Assembly (NCBI GenBank): GCA_948938605.1
Contig: CARAIG010000009.1
Coordinates: forward strand, 1 to 28,894
Direction of reading: 5' to 3'
DNA length: 28,894 nt
Source of the DNA: an uncultured Eubacteriales bacterium
Lineage (GTDB): Bacteria > Bacillota > Clostridia > Christensenellales > CAG-314
The notes beneath the pieces were generated by a model, which did no database searches, was not told the origin of the DNA, and worked only from the letters and a program-made list of their open reading frames with translations. A program made the position numbers and the translations under genes. Every line of letters starts with the position of its first letter. Positions within the stretch are counted from its first letter, which is position 1. Positions 8,158 through 14,895 of the stretch are shown here, in pieces.

Positions 8158-8463
8158 TTATTTTTTCTTTTTGTCGGGTGTGCCGAGATAGGTTTGACGA
8201 ACGGTATTGCGTAAAAAGGAAACATCGTCCACAGGCACTATATAGGCGGGCTTGGCACCATCATACGGCGGTTTTTGTTGAAGGTTTGCCACAAGTTCGG
8301 CGTTGCATTTGTTGAGTTTTACAAATACCGTGTTGTCGCAAATACAAGCTGTGTACTTGCCGTTTAAATATAACAGATATTCGCCCATCATCGGACGGAC
8401 GGTTATGTCGCCGAGTTCGGCAAGGTTAGCAGTTAAATTTGTTAAAAACGCTTTGTCTGTCAT
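8158..8463 (-). CDS. TfoX N-terminal domain protein
   Basis: A 101-residue protein consisting almost wholly of a TfoX N-terminal domain: RPMMGEYLLYLNGKYTACICDNTVFVKLN at about 22-50, then PPYDGAKPAYIVPVDD, which are the conserved family blocks. It ends in a lysine tail. Full TfoX/Sxy regulates competence in gamma-proteobacteria, but stand-alone N-domain proteins are widespread in Bacillota and their function is unknown, so no competence role is claimed. The gene has AAGGAG about 13 nt before the ATG and stands alone; the ABC operon follows about 200 nt downstream. Confidence 0.85.
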   Translation of the reverse strand: MTDKAFLTNLTANLAELGDITVRPMMGEYLLYLNGKYTACICDNTVFVKLNKCNAELVANLQQKPPYDGAKPAYIVPVDDVSFLRNTVRQTYLGTPDKKKK

Positions 8464-8734
8464 TGGGGCGTTTACTCCTTATTTTATTAATGCGTAATTT
8501 TAGGCGAATTGTCGAAATGATATACAACATTGTAATGACGGCGGCGGTACGAATTGCGTAATTGTGTGTGCGACAAAAATCGAAATTTAAAATCACCACC
8601 GACCGTTTAACTCTTGGAGCGAGGCTGTTCGACTAAAAACAATATAAAACATCTTGCTCCGTTCAATATTTTATGGCATTCGGGCTTCGTCGTAGGCTTG
8701 AACTGTAACTGTTTTTTTTTGAAGTTACGCTACG
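8464..8734. other. gene-free interval upstream of the TfoX gene
   Basis: About 270 nt with no convincing open frame, tRNA or terminator. AATGCGTAAT and CGAATTGCGTAATTG pieces match the degenerate filler found around other repeats of the window. It passes directly into the composite repeat at 8735. Confidence 0.4.
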
Positions 8735-8868
8735 CTAGATTTCTCCACGCGTTCGCTTCGCTCACTTGGTCGAAATGACATAATATGGAGTTGGTCGAAA
8801 TAATGTTTATTGTCGCTTTGCTCCATAAACATTGGCGTTCGCAACTGCGTTGCTCGGCTAAGGACATA
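8735..8868. repeat. 134-nt composite repeat, copy 1
   Basis: Begins CTAGATTTCTCCACGCG, runs through CGAAATGACATAATATGG, a GAGTTGGTCGAAATAATG segment and CTCCATAAACATTGGCG, and ends GCTCGGCTAAGGACATA. It is nearly identical to 13803-13936. The first third is a hairpin repeat with ATTTC/GAAAT arms; the last third has a GCAAC-TGC-GTTGC hairpin and resembles the units at 3841-3884 and 3938-3974. Confidence 0.85.
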
Positions 8869-8875
8869 TATATGC

Positions 8876-8990
8876 GACGGCATAGATAGAAGCAGATACA
8901 AGGCAGGCGAGCACAGGCAAATGAGCGTACTAGGCATACGTGATTGAGCGTGCGCACAGCATAACGAAGTAGATGCCGATATACGCCGTC
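8876..8990 (-). repeat. E element copy 3, long hairpin on the rarA stop codon
   Basis: A 115-nt hairpin whose outer arms 8876-8887 and 8979-8990 match at 10 of 12 positions (GACGGC.TA.AT). The gene-side arm shares its first bases with the TGA stop of rarA. Tip GCGTA/TACGT (8925-8929 with 8937-8941). Contains AAGGCAGGCGAGCAC, GTGATTGAGC and AACGAAGTAGATGCC blocks shared with other copies. Confidence 0.7.
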
Positions 8991-10290
8991 ATTTCTTTTT
9001 GGGTTGACGACAGCCCGTATCCTGCCCGTTGCCGCTCGGAGTAAAGTAAACGTCGTCCTTTACTTCGTCGGGCAAATACTGCTGCTGTACCCAACCGCCG
9101 TAATTGTGCGGATACTTGTAGGCGGGAGCGTCAATTTCCTCGGTTGTGCGCGGGTGGTTGCCGTCCATAAGGTAGGACGGAACGCGAGCAGACGGATTGT
9201 TCCTTGCTGCTGCCGTTGCGCCTTCCAGTGCGGTTACTACCGAATTGGACTTGGGACAGTTGCAAATATACAAAATCGCTTCGGACAAAGGTATGCGCCC
9301 TTCGGGCAAGCCTATATTTTGAAAAGCCGTAAGAGCCGCCGTTGCGACAGGCAATGCCATCGGATCGGCAAGTCCTACGTCTTCCGCCGCGTGGATTACT
9401 ATCCTGCGGGCAAGAAGTAACGGATCGGTACCCGCTTCGATTAAGCGTTCGAACCAAAACATAGCGGCGTTTGCGTCGCTGCCCCGCATAGACTTGATAA
9501 ATGCGCTTATCATATCGTAATACGTACCCGTATCGACCGACAGCGCCTTTTTTTGCATTGACTGCGAAGCAATTGTACGAGTTATATGTATTGCGCCGTT
9601 TGCGTCTACGTCGGTTGTAAGCACCGCAAGTTCGAGCGCATTGTACGCGTTGCGCATATCCCCCGAAGCGGTTTCCGCAATGTAGGAATAGGCGTCGTCG
9701 TCCACCGTTATTTTGAGTTTGGACAGCACTACGTCGCGTTGCAACGCTTGTTTAAGTCCGTCGACAACGTCACTGCTTGTTAACGGCAAAAATTCGAACA
9801 CTCGACAGCGCGACACGATTGCCCGCGTCATAGACACATAGGGATTTTCGGTGGTTGAGCCGATAAAGGTTATGTAACCCTTTTCGATTGCCGGCAGCAT
9901 ACAGTCGCTTTGCGCCTTGCTCCAACGGTGACATTCGTCTAAAAGCAAATAAGTTTTTTGCCCGTAAGCGTTAAAGCGTTTTGTCGCTTCGTCGATAATC
10001 TTTTTAGCGTCGGCAACGCCCGACGACACCGCATTTAACTTTTCGAAATGACTGCCCGTACTGTTTGCAATTATGTTGGCTAGCGACGTTTTGCCGCTGC
10101 CGGGTACGCCCCAAAATATGCAACTACCCAGTTTGTCCGCTTTTATTGCGCGGCAAAGCAGCGAGCCGTCGAATATAAGGTGCTTTTGCCCTATAAACTG
10201 CGAAAGCACGCGGGGACGCATACGCTCCGCAAGGGGAACGTTGTTTACTTTTTCATCTTGAAATATTGAATTTTGTTCATATTGTGCCAT
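8989..10290 (-). CDS. rarA: replication-associated recombination protein A (RarA/MgsA, AAA+)
   Basis: A 433-residue AAA+ ATPase of the RarA/MgsA/WRNIP1 family, related to clamp-loader subunits and acting at stalled replication forks. Seen: RMRPRVLSQFIGQKHL at about 23-38, Walker A GVPGSGKT at 61-68, Walker B LLLDECH at about 116-121, sensor 1 in GSTTENP, and SRCRVFEF. The C-terminal half includes the family's tetramerisation region with ARRIVIHAAEDVGLADP and the terminal PNNYGG-like block (here YPHNYGGWVQQQYLPD). Length is normal. No Shine-Dalgarno is present; a TTGCAA-17-TAAAAT promoter ends 6 nt before the ATG, which predicts a leaderless transcript. Monocistronic; the stop codon lies at the edge of a long hairpin element. 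Confidence 0.96.
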   Translation of the reverse strand: MAQYEQNSIFQDEKVNNVPLAERMRPRVLSQFIGQKHLIFDGSLLCRAIKADKLGSCIFWGVPGSGKTSLANIIANSTGSHFEKLNAVSSGVADAKKIIDEATKRFNAYGQKTYLLLDECHRWSKAQSDCMLPAIEKGYITFIGSTTENPYVSMTRAIVSRCRVFEFLPLTSSDVVDGLKQALQRDVVLSKLKITVDDDAYSYIAETASGDMRNAYNALELAVLTTDVDANGAIHITRTIASQSMQKKALSVDTGTYYDMISAFIKSMRGSDANAAMFWFERLIEAGTDPLLLARRIVIHAAEDVGLADPMALPVATAALTAFQNIGLPEGRIPLSEAILYICNCPKSNSVVTALEGATAAARNNPSARVPSYLMDGNHPRTTEEIDAPAYKYPHNYGGWVQQQYLPDEVKDDVYFTPSGNGQDTGCRQPKKK

Positions 10291-10296
10291 AATACA

Positions 10297-10325
10297 ATTT
10301 TAGCACTATGGCGAGTTTTTTGCAA
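10297..10325 (-). promoter_or_regulatory. sigma-A-type promoter of rarA (leaderless)
   Basis: On the minus strand: -35 TTGCAA (10320-10325), 17-nt spacer, -10 TAAAAT (10297-10302). Counting six bases past the -10 puts +1 on 10290, the A of the rarA start codon. No ribosome binding site is present, in agreement with a leaderless mRNA. Confidence 0.6.
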
Positions 10326-10407
10326 GGTTTATTATATATAAATATTTAAAATATATTAATCGTCTAATTTGTAATGTGTCTGCGCATAATTGTACGTGCA
10401 AAAAGGC

Positions 10408-10456
10408 AAAAAAAACAGCTCCGCACACCTGGTAAACACCAATGCAAGCGGAGCGT
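10408..10456 (-). terminator. rho-independent terminator after ppa
   Basis: On the minus strand GCTCCGC pairs with GCGGAGC (10418-10424 with 10448-10454), with a nested GGT/ACC mini-hairpin, followed by eight T (10408-10415). Lies about 25 nt past the ppa stop. A GTATTTTTG on the other side may let it act in both directions. Confidence 0.85.
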
Positions 10457-10480
10457 ATTTTTGTTGATTTTATTATACTT

Positions 10481-11017
10481 TTAACGCTTAGACAAAATTT
10501 TGTCGACGTAGTTGACGATAGACTTTTGAATTATGTCCTTTGCCTTGTCGACATCGTACACTTCCGATACCGACGTGGGTTTGTTTTCCAATTCCTTATA
10601 CACGCGGAAAAAGTGTTCCATTTCGTCGAAAATGTGCTTGGGCAGTTCGGAAATGGACTTATAGCCGTTATATGTAGGGTCGGTAAAAGGTATGGCAATT
10701 ATTTTTTCGTCCATTGCGCCGTTATCGTTCATTGTAATTACGCCGATGGGATAGCAACGCACAAGGGTTATGGGGAGCAACGGTTCGCTGCAAAGGATAA
10801 GCACGTCCATAGGGTCGCCGTCGTCGGCAAGCGTACGGGGAATAAAACCGTAGTTTGCAGGATAATGCGTGGACGTATACAAAATGCGGTCAAGCACAAG
10901 CAAACCCGTTTCCTTGTCCAGCTCGTACTTCATTTTGCTGCCCTTGGTTATTTCCACTACTGCGTAAAAGTCGTCGGCGTTGATACGCGTACGCGAAATG
11001 TCGTGCCAAATGTTCAT
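10481..11017 (-). CDS. ppa: inorganic pyrophosphatase, family I
   Basis: Soluble cytoplasmic enzyme of 178 residues splitting pyrophosphate to phosphate with Mg2+. The active-site signature DDGDPMDVL is at about 65-73, preceded by THYPANYGFIPRTL; the conserved KIIAIPFTDP and LPKHIFDEMEHFF follow, all diagnostic of family I. Length is normal for a bacterial enzyme. It starts 3 nt after the stop of a LysR-type regulator, and its AAGGAG ribosome binding site lies within that regulator's last codons (Lys-Glu-stop), so the two are cotranscribed and probably coupled. A strong terminator follows. Many Bacilli use the unrelated family II enzyme; the family I type here fits Clostridia-like lineages. 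Confidence 0.97.
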   Translation of the reverse strand: MNIWHDISRTRINADDFYAVVEITKGSKMKYELDKETGLLVLDRILYTSTHYPANYGFIPRTLADDGDPMDVLILCSEPLLPITLVRCYPIGVITMNDNGAMDEKIIAIPFTDPTYNGYKSISELPKHIFDEMEHFFRVYKELENKPTSVSEVYDVDKAKDIIQKSIVNYVDKILSKR

Positions 11018-11020
11018 ATT

Positions 11021-11902
11021 CTACTCCTTGTTGAAATTAAAATTTTTGACAAATTGTATAAAGTTTTCCGAATCGGAATAAAGACTGGTATTTTTAGCCC
11101 AAATAAGCACCACGTTTTGCGCAATGGGAGTGTCCAGCGGAATACATACAAGGTCGTTGTCCATTTCCGCAACTTGACGGTAAAGGAACGCGCCTGCGTT
11201 GCCGTAGGACAAGAACTGCTTAATTGTGTACAACTGCGACGAATACAGTAAAATGTTAGGCGTAACCCCCACTTCGGAAAATGCGCGCTTGATGAAAATA
11301 TTTTGATAACTGTCCGCCTTAAACAATATAATGCGTTCGTCGGCAAGTTCCTTAAAGGAAATTTTTTCGCGGTTTGCCAAAGGATGATTTTTACTTACGC
11401 AAAAGACAAGTTCGGTGTCGACCAACGGCAGCATATTGTAAGTGTCGGATACGACGTTATCCAAAATGGTTATACCCAGATCTACCGAGTTGGCGTCGAC
11501 CAGTTTGCGGGTTTGCAAAGATCCCGTTTCCAACATTTCCAATTCGACACCGGGATATAACGATTTGTATGCGTTAAACATTTGCGGAAATAAAAATGTG
11601 GAAATCATTGCGGGAACGGCAATTTTTACGTGATTGTGATTGTTGCCCATATCTTTCATTTGGGTAGCAAGAGCATCAACCGATTGCAAAATGTAATTTA
11701 CTTTGTCTTGAAAAAAAGCACCTTCGACCGTAAGCTGCAAACGGTTATGTCTGCGGTGGAAAAGTTTAACGCCGAATTCGTCTTCCAATTCCTTAATGCA
11801 AAAAGAAATAGTCGGCTGACTTACAAAAAGTTCCTCCGCCGCACGAGTGATACTGCCGTATTGGCAAACGGTTTGAAAATACCTCATTTGTAAAAGTTTC
11901 AT
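11021..11902 (-). CDS. LysR-family transcriptional regulator
   Basis: A 293-residue LTTR. The N-terminal winged helix-turn-helix spans about residues 2-60 (MRYFQTVCQYGSITRAAEEL, SQPTISFCIKELEDEFGVKLFHR); the rest (about 88-290) is the two-lobed periplasmic-binding-like effector domain. The effector is unknown; CysB/CbbR-like aromatic or metabolite ligands are possible but unsupported. ATG at 11902 has AAGAGG 6 nt upstream. It is the first gene of a two-gene unit with ppa rather than divergent from its target, which is unusual for LTTRs. The upstream 340 nt hold three inverted repeats that may be operator sites. Confidence 0.93.
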   Translation of the reverse strand: MKLLQMRYFQTVCQYGSITRAAEELFVSQPTISFCIKELEDEFGVKLFHRRHNRLQLTVEGAFFQDKVNYILQSVDALATQMKDMGNNHNHVKIAVPAMISTFLFPQMFNAYKSLYPGVELEMLETGSLQTRKLVDANSVDLGITILDNVVSDTYNMLPLVDTELVFCVSKNHPLANREKISFKELADERIILFKADSYQNIFIKRAFSEVGVTPNILLYSSQLYTIKQFLSYGNAGAFLYRQVAEMDNDLVCIPLDTPIAQNVVLIWAKNTSLYSDSENFIQFVKNFNFNKE

Positions 11903-12245
11903 TCAATACCTCTTATACAATGTTTTTGCCGCCGTTTCGCTGACGGTGGCATAATAGACCGCAATAATAAATTGCGGCATAAATTTTATTAAAACTAATA
12001 TAACAAAAATTTATAAAAAAAGCAAGCCTTTCATAAATAAAACTTGCGTAAATTTAATAAAAATATAAAATAACTAATAAATTGTAGGCTTTTTGATATA
12101 CTATGCGTGTGATAGTATATCTGATTTTGCGAAAAATCGCGATAGACGAACGTTATTGCAAGCGGAATACGCAATTTGGTTAATTTTTCTTCGCCCGCAA
12201 GGCGGTTCAAAGTAATATGCCAAATGCCCCGCCATTGCGATTGGA
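11903..12245. other. intergenic region upstream of the LysR-ppa unit with inverted repeats
   Basis: 343 nt, no credible gene. Inverted repeats: GCCGCCGT/ACGGTGGC (11928-11935 with 11943-11950, one G-T pair), CCGCAAT/ATTGCGG (11959-11965 with 11971-11977), and the perfect GATATACTAT/ATAGTATATC (12095-12104 with 12112-12121). An AT-rich block lies between. A weak CGCC/GGCG hairpin with A/T-rich flank near 12190-12205 might end hemW transcription. Confidence 0.5.
12095..12121. promoter_or_regulatory. perfect 10-bp inverted repeat, possible operator
   Basis: GATATACTAT - GCGTGTG - ATAGTATATC. Dyad symmetry over 27 nt in the region between hemW and the LysR gene, the only such perfect dyad there. 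No U-run on either side, so a terminator is unlikely. It also contains TTGATA-17-TATATC in the plus direction, a possible promoter with no gene in front of it. Confidence 0.4.
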
Positions 12246-13361
12246 TTAAAATGTTAGCAGTTCGGTCAAAATGGCGTTGACGACATAAAGTTTATCGGAC
12301 GGAACACGTACGCCACTGCCGTTTACAACAATATAGCCTTGTTTTACCAACCGTTCGGCATTGGGGAAAAAGTCGAAAAAATCGGCGTTAAAGCGACGTT
12401 TAAATTCGTCGATGTCCGCACCGCTATCCAAACGCAAACGCAGCATAACATATTCGTTCGCCTGCTCGTCAAGTGTCAGTTCATCACCGCTTTTAAGAAG
12501 TGCGCCTGTTGGAGTAGAAATATAATCCTTAATGTCAAACGGGTTTGTGTAACGGCAATTCCCCACAAAGCCGCTTGCGGCGGCTCCAAAGGCAAAGTAC
12601 CTGCCTTCGTTCCAGTAGTTTAAATTGTGCTTGCACTCACACCCTTGCTTTGCGAAATTGGATATCTCATAACGGTTAAAACCGTTGCGCTGCAAAGTCG
12701 AAACTGCGTAATCGTACATATCCGCCAAAGTATCGTCATCGTAGTTATAATGAGTTTTGCACAAATTGTAAACGGGCGAATTTTCGTGCAGTTCCAAAGC
12801 GTAAACGCTAATATGCGTTAAAGGCAGTTGCGCTACGGTGTCAACCGACTGTTTGAAACAATTTAACGGTTCGGGCAAACCGATAATCAAGTCGGCGTTA
12901 ACGTTGATAAAACCGTACTTTTGCGCAAGGTTTAAAGCGTTTACAAAATCCGCATAGCGGTGAATACGCCCTATTTTGCTTAACGTTTCGTCACTGCACG
13001 ACTGCAAACCGAAACTCAATCGGTTGACATTGTTGCGTTTAAGACAAACCAACAGTTCGTCCGTTACGCTTTCCGGATTGCATTCGACGGATATTTCGGA
13101 AACGTTTGCAAGGTTGAAATGCTGCGACAGCGTTGAAAACAATTTGTCAATATAATGGCTTTCGACCGACGACGGAGTGCCGCCGCCAAGATATATTGTT
13201 GATATTTTAACGTCGCGGTTGGATCGAGAGACAATTTCCGCAAACAGTTTGTCGAAATACGTCTGCTGCAAGGCATAATCGCAACACGACGAAAAAGCGC
13301 AGTAACCGCACCGCGCTTTGCAAAACGGTATGTGAATATAAATGCCGTAGTTGGAGTTCAT
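12246..13361 (-). CDS. hemW: HemW-like radical SAM protein (heme chaperone type)
   Basis: A 371-residue radical SAM protein of the HemN/HemW group. The cluster motif CKARCGYC (CX3CX2C) is at residues 14-21 in GIYIHIPFCKARCGYCAF; then TIYLGGGTPSS (GGE-like region), VSVECNPES, NRLSFGLQS and NVNADLIIGLP, followed by the C-terminal HemN-type domain with the NYWNEGRYFAFGAAASGF block. The CysXPhe following the cluster and the shortness point to HemW (heme binding/transfer) rather than true oxygen-independent coproporphyrinogen oxidase. The frame continues upstream to a TTG at 13403, but the ATG at 13361 matches the family start. No clear ribosome binding site. Not in an operon; in Bacillota hemW often neighbours lepA, and lepA lies 1.5 kb upstream here, apart from the inserted small gene and repeats. 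Confidence 0.92.
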   Translation of the reverse strand: MNSNYGIYIHIPFCKARCGYCAFSSCCDYALQQTYFDKLFAEIVSRSNRDVKISTIYLGGGTPSSVESHYIDKLFSTLSQHFNLANVSEISVECNPESVTDELLVCLKRNNVNRLSFGLQSCSDETLSKIGRIHRYADFVNALNLAQKYGFINVNADLIIGLPEPLNCFKQSVDTVAQLPLTHISVYALELHENSPVYNLCKTHYNYDDDTLADMYDYAVSTLQRNGFNRYEISNFAKQGCECKHNLNYWNEGRYFAFGAAASGFVGNCRYTNPFDIKDYISTPTGALLKSGDELTLDEQANEYVMLRLRLDSGADIDEFKRRFNADFFDFFPNAERLVKQGYIVVNGSGVRVPSDKLYVVNAILTELLTF

Positions 13362-13427
13362 AGTTTTTTCAGTTATGTTGCCTGTCCGCGTTAAATTCCA
13401 CAAGGCTTAGATAAGCTTTATTGAAGC

Positions 13428-13704
13428 AATGTTTTTTAGGGGGATTGTATTACTAACAAAAAGCACAATGCGTAATTGATGTAACTTTATTAACACATCC
13501 GATCGGTTCCTAGATCCTTCGACTCCACTTCGTTACGCTCAGGATGACATAAAATAAATTGAACTAAGGATGACATATTTAATATTATTTACAGCTTAGG
13601 ATGACATTAATTTGAATGCGTAATGAGCATTTTTTAATGCGTAATGCGGAATTATGGTTGAGTTTAATGTAATTCTGGATTGCTTCGCTTCGCTCGCAAT
13701 GACG
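13428..13704. repeat. ~280-nt duplicated intergenic block, copy 1
   Basis: Matches 14308-14604 nearly base for base, starting AATGTTTTTTAGGGGGATTG and ending CGCTCGCAATGACG. It contains a CCT/AGG hairpin repeat (13511-13550), two further AGGATGACAT pieces, AATGCGTAAT filler and a TGC/GCA hairpin repeat (13676-13704). Both copies lie just upstream of minus-strand genes (hemW and the 107-residue protein gene) and both keep a TAATACAATYCCCC segment that might be a promoter. Confidence 0.85.
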
Positions 13705-13722
13705 GTAAAGGACACAGTGTGC

Positions 13723-13744
13723 GGTGGGCAAGAGTCTGCCCACC
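13723..13744. repeat. GGTGGGCA palindromic repeat, copy 1
   Basis: GGTGGGCA-AGAGTC-TGCCCACC, a perfect 8-bp dyad in a longer conserved unit ending CCTACGG. Other copies: 22220-22241 (one mismatch) and 26689-26710. Confidence 0.85.
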
Positions 13745-13802
13745 CTACGGGTAATCGATTGTTTATAATTAATTCTTTTATAGTGCGGCTCGTATTACTC
13801 GC

Positions 13803-13936
13803 CTAGATTTCTCTACGCGTTCGCTTCGCTCACTTGGTCGAAATGACATAATATTGAGTTGGTCGAAATAATGTTTATTGTCACTTTGCTCCATAAACTT
13901 TGGCGGTCGCAACTGCGTTGCTAGGCTAAGGACATA
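13803..13936. repeat. 134-nt composite repeat, copy 2
   Basis: Nearly identical to 8735-8868, with a few substitutions (for example CTCTACG for CTCCACG, TTGGCGGTCG for TTGGCGTTCG, TAGGC for TCGGC). Lies between the GGTGGGCA repeat and the end of the 107-residue protein gene. Confidence 0.85.
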
Positions 13937-13967
13937 GCATTTAATGCGTAATGAATATATTAATGCC

Positions 13968-14291
13968 CTATTCGTCGTGTCCTTTACTTTCGTCGGGCAA
14001 TTCGACAAACATATAATCCTTCAACAACAAGTGAGCAAGTTTCTTGTGTTTAGGGTAAGTACGCGCGCATATTATTGTAGCCGCAGGAAACGCAGGCACG
14101 CACACAAAACATATAACTGATGCTACAATCATTAAAGTGTTTACGTTTTGTTCGAACCCCTTATAAAACATCCCGAAGCACAATAACACCACTGCGCAAA
14201 CGGCAAATACAACAGTTCCCAATATAATTGAAAACAACGCAGTTCCGGCGTGTTCTTTTTTAATTTTTCCGTTAAAAATATCTTTTTTCAT
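13968..14291 (-). CDS. small two-helix membrane protein, unknown function
   Basis: A 107-residue protein I do not recognise. The N-terminal ~15 residues are basic (MKKDIFNGKIKKEH), followed by two long hydrophobic helices at about 17-43 and 50-74 (TALFSIILGTVVFAVCAVV and NTLMIVASVICFVCVPAFPA), then a short basic and finally acidic tail (ELPDESKGHDE). This layout suggests a helical hairpin with both ends in the cytoplasm. ATG at 14291 has no clear Shine-Dalgarno. It sits alone between two copies of a ~280-nt repeat, flanked on both sides by other repeats, which raises the possibility that gene and upstream block were acquired or duplicated together. The codon usage seems like its neighbours. 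Confidence 0.75.
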   Translation of the reverse strand: MKKDIFNGKIKKEHAGTALFSIILGTVVFAVCAVVLLCFGMFYKGFEQNVNTLMIVASVICFVCVPAFPAATIICARTYPKHKKLAHLLLKDYMFVELPDESKGHDE

Positions 14292-14307
14292 AGCGATTAA
14301 TCAAGTT

Positions 14308-14604
14308 AATGTTTTTTATGGGGAATTGTATTACTTACAGAAAGCACAATACATAATTGATGTGACTTTATTAAAGCTTCCGATTGGTTCCTAGATCCTT
14401 CGCAACATTCGCCGTCGTTTGGCGAAACTACGCCTACGGCGCCGCTCAGGATGACATAAAATAAATTGAATTAAGGATGACATATTTAATATTATTTACA
14501 GCTCAGGATGACATTAATTTGAATGCGGAATGCGCCTTTTTTAATGCGGAATTATGGTTGAGTTTAATGTAATTCTGGATTGCTTCGCTTCGCTCGCAAT
14601 GACG
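14308..14604. repeat. ~280-nt duplicated intergenic block, copy 2
   Basis: Second copy of 13428-13704. It differs mainly by a longer loop in the CCT/AGG hairpin repeat (14391-14458), where a GCCGTCG...CGGCGC inner stem has been added. Confidence 0.85.
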
Positions 14605-14768
14605 AATAAAATAACTCATCGCTTCGCTCGTTTCGGCAAAAGACGCCGAAGACATATATGTAAGGGCGGTCGCAACTGCGTTGCTCGGCTAAGGACTGAG
14701 CGCAAGTCCGCAGTTTAACGCAATAGATGTCCAGTAATTTCTGCTTTTTAAATACTTATTCATCTCTT
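14605..14768. other. repeat debris between the duplicated block and E element copy 4
   Basis: Contains a TTCGGC/GCCGAA hairpin (14633-14652), a GGCGGTCGCAACTGCG...CTCGGCTAAGGAC piece of the composite repeat (about 14667-14696), fused without gap to CTGAGCGCAAGTCC...GTTTAACGCAATAGATG (14695-14731), which matches only the right half of an E element. No gene seen. Confidence 0.5.
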
Positions 14769-14895
14769 TTTTGAGAGCGAAGAAGCGAGCAAGACAAGGC
14801 TTGTGCGGATTTTGCGACAGGAGCGTACTAAGCGTACGTGACTGAGCAAAAACGTAAGCAGAACGCAGTATTGCGACGCTTATACGCTCTCAAAA
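14769..14895 (-). repeat. E element copy 4, long hairpin abutting the lepA stop codon
   Basis: A 127-nt hairpin. TTTTGAGAGCG at 14769-14779 pairs perfectly with 14885-14895; with the next bases 17 of 19 positions match. The gene-side arm begins on the base directly after the lepA TAA. Middle stem TTTTGC/GCAAAA, tip GCGTAC/GTACGT (14823-14828 with 14834-14839). The A-run after the distal arm argues against an intrinsic terminator. Confidence 0.75.

Noticed and set aside
8876..8990. Integron attC sites as explanation for the hairpins after genes
   Set aside because: attC sites have constant RYYYAAC/GTTRRRY ends; here the ends are different at each locus and match the host gene, no integrase gene is visible, and the genes are housekeeping genes in normal operons.
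10442..11251. A 269-codon plus-strand open frame antisense to ppa and the LysR gene
   Set aside because: It mirrors two well-recognised genes; its translation has no domain and is rich in Tyr, Val and His as expected for antisense of such codons; no ribosome binding site.
13676..13936. CRISPR array
   Set aside because: Repeats are few, unequal in length and spacing, and belong to different families; no spacers of constant size and no cas genes.
13778..14008. A 76-codon minus-strand frame overlapping the end of the 107-residue protein gene
   Set aside because: Its product is translated composite repeat sequence; a similar peptide arises from the repeat at 8725-8957, which shows it follows the repeat, not a gene.
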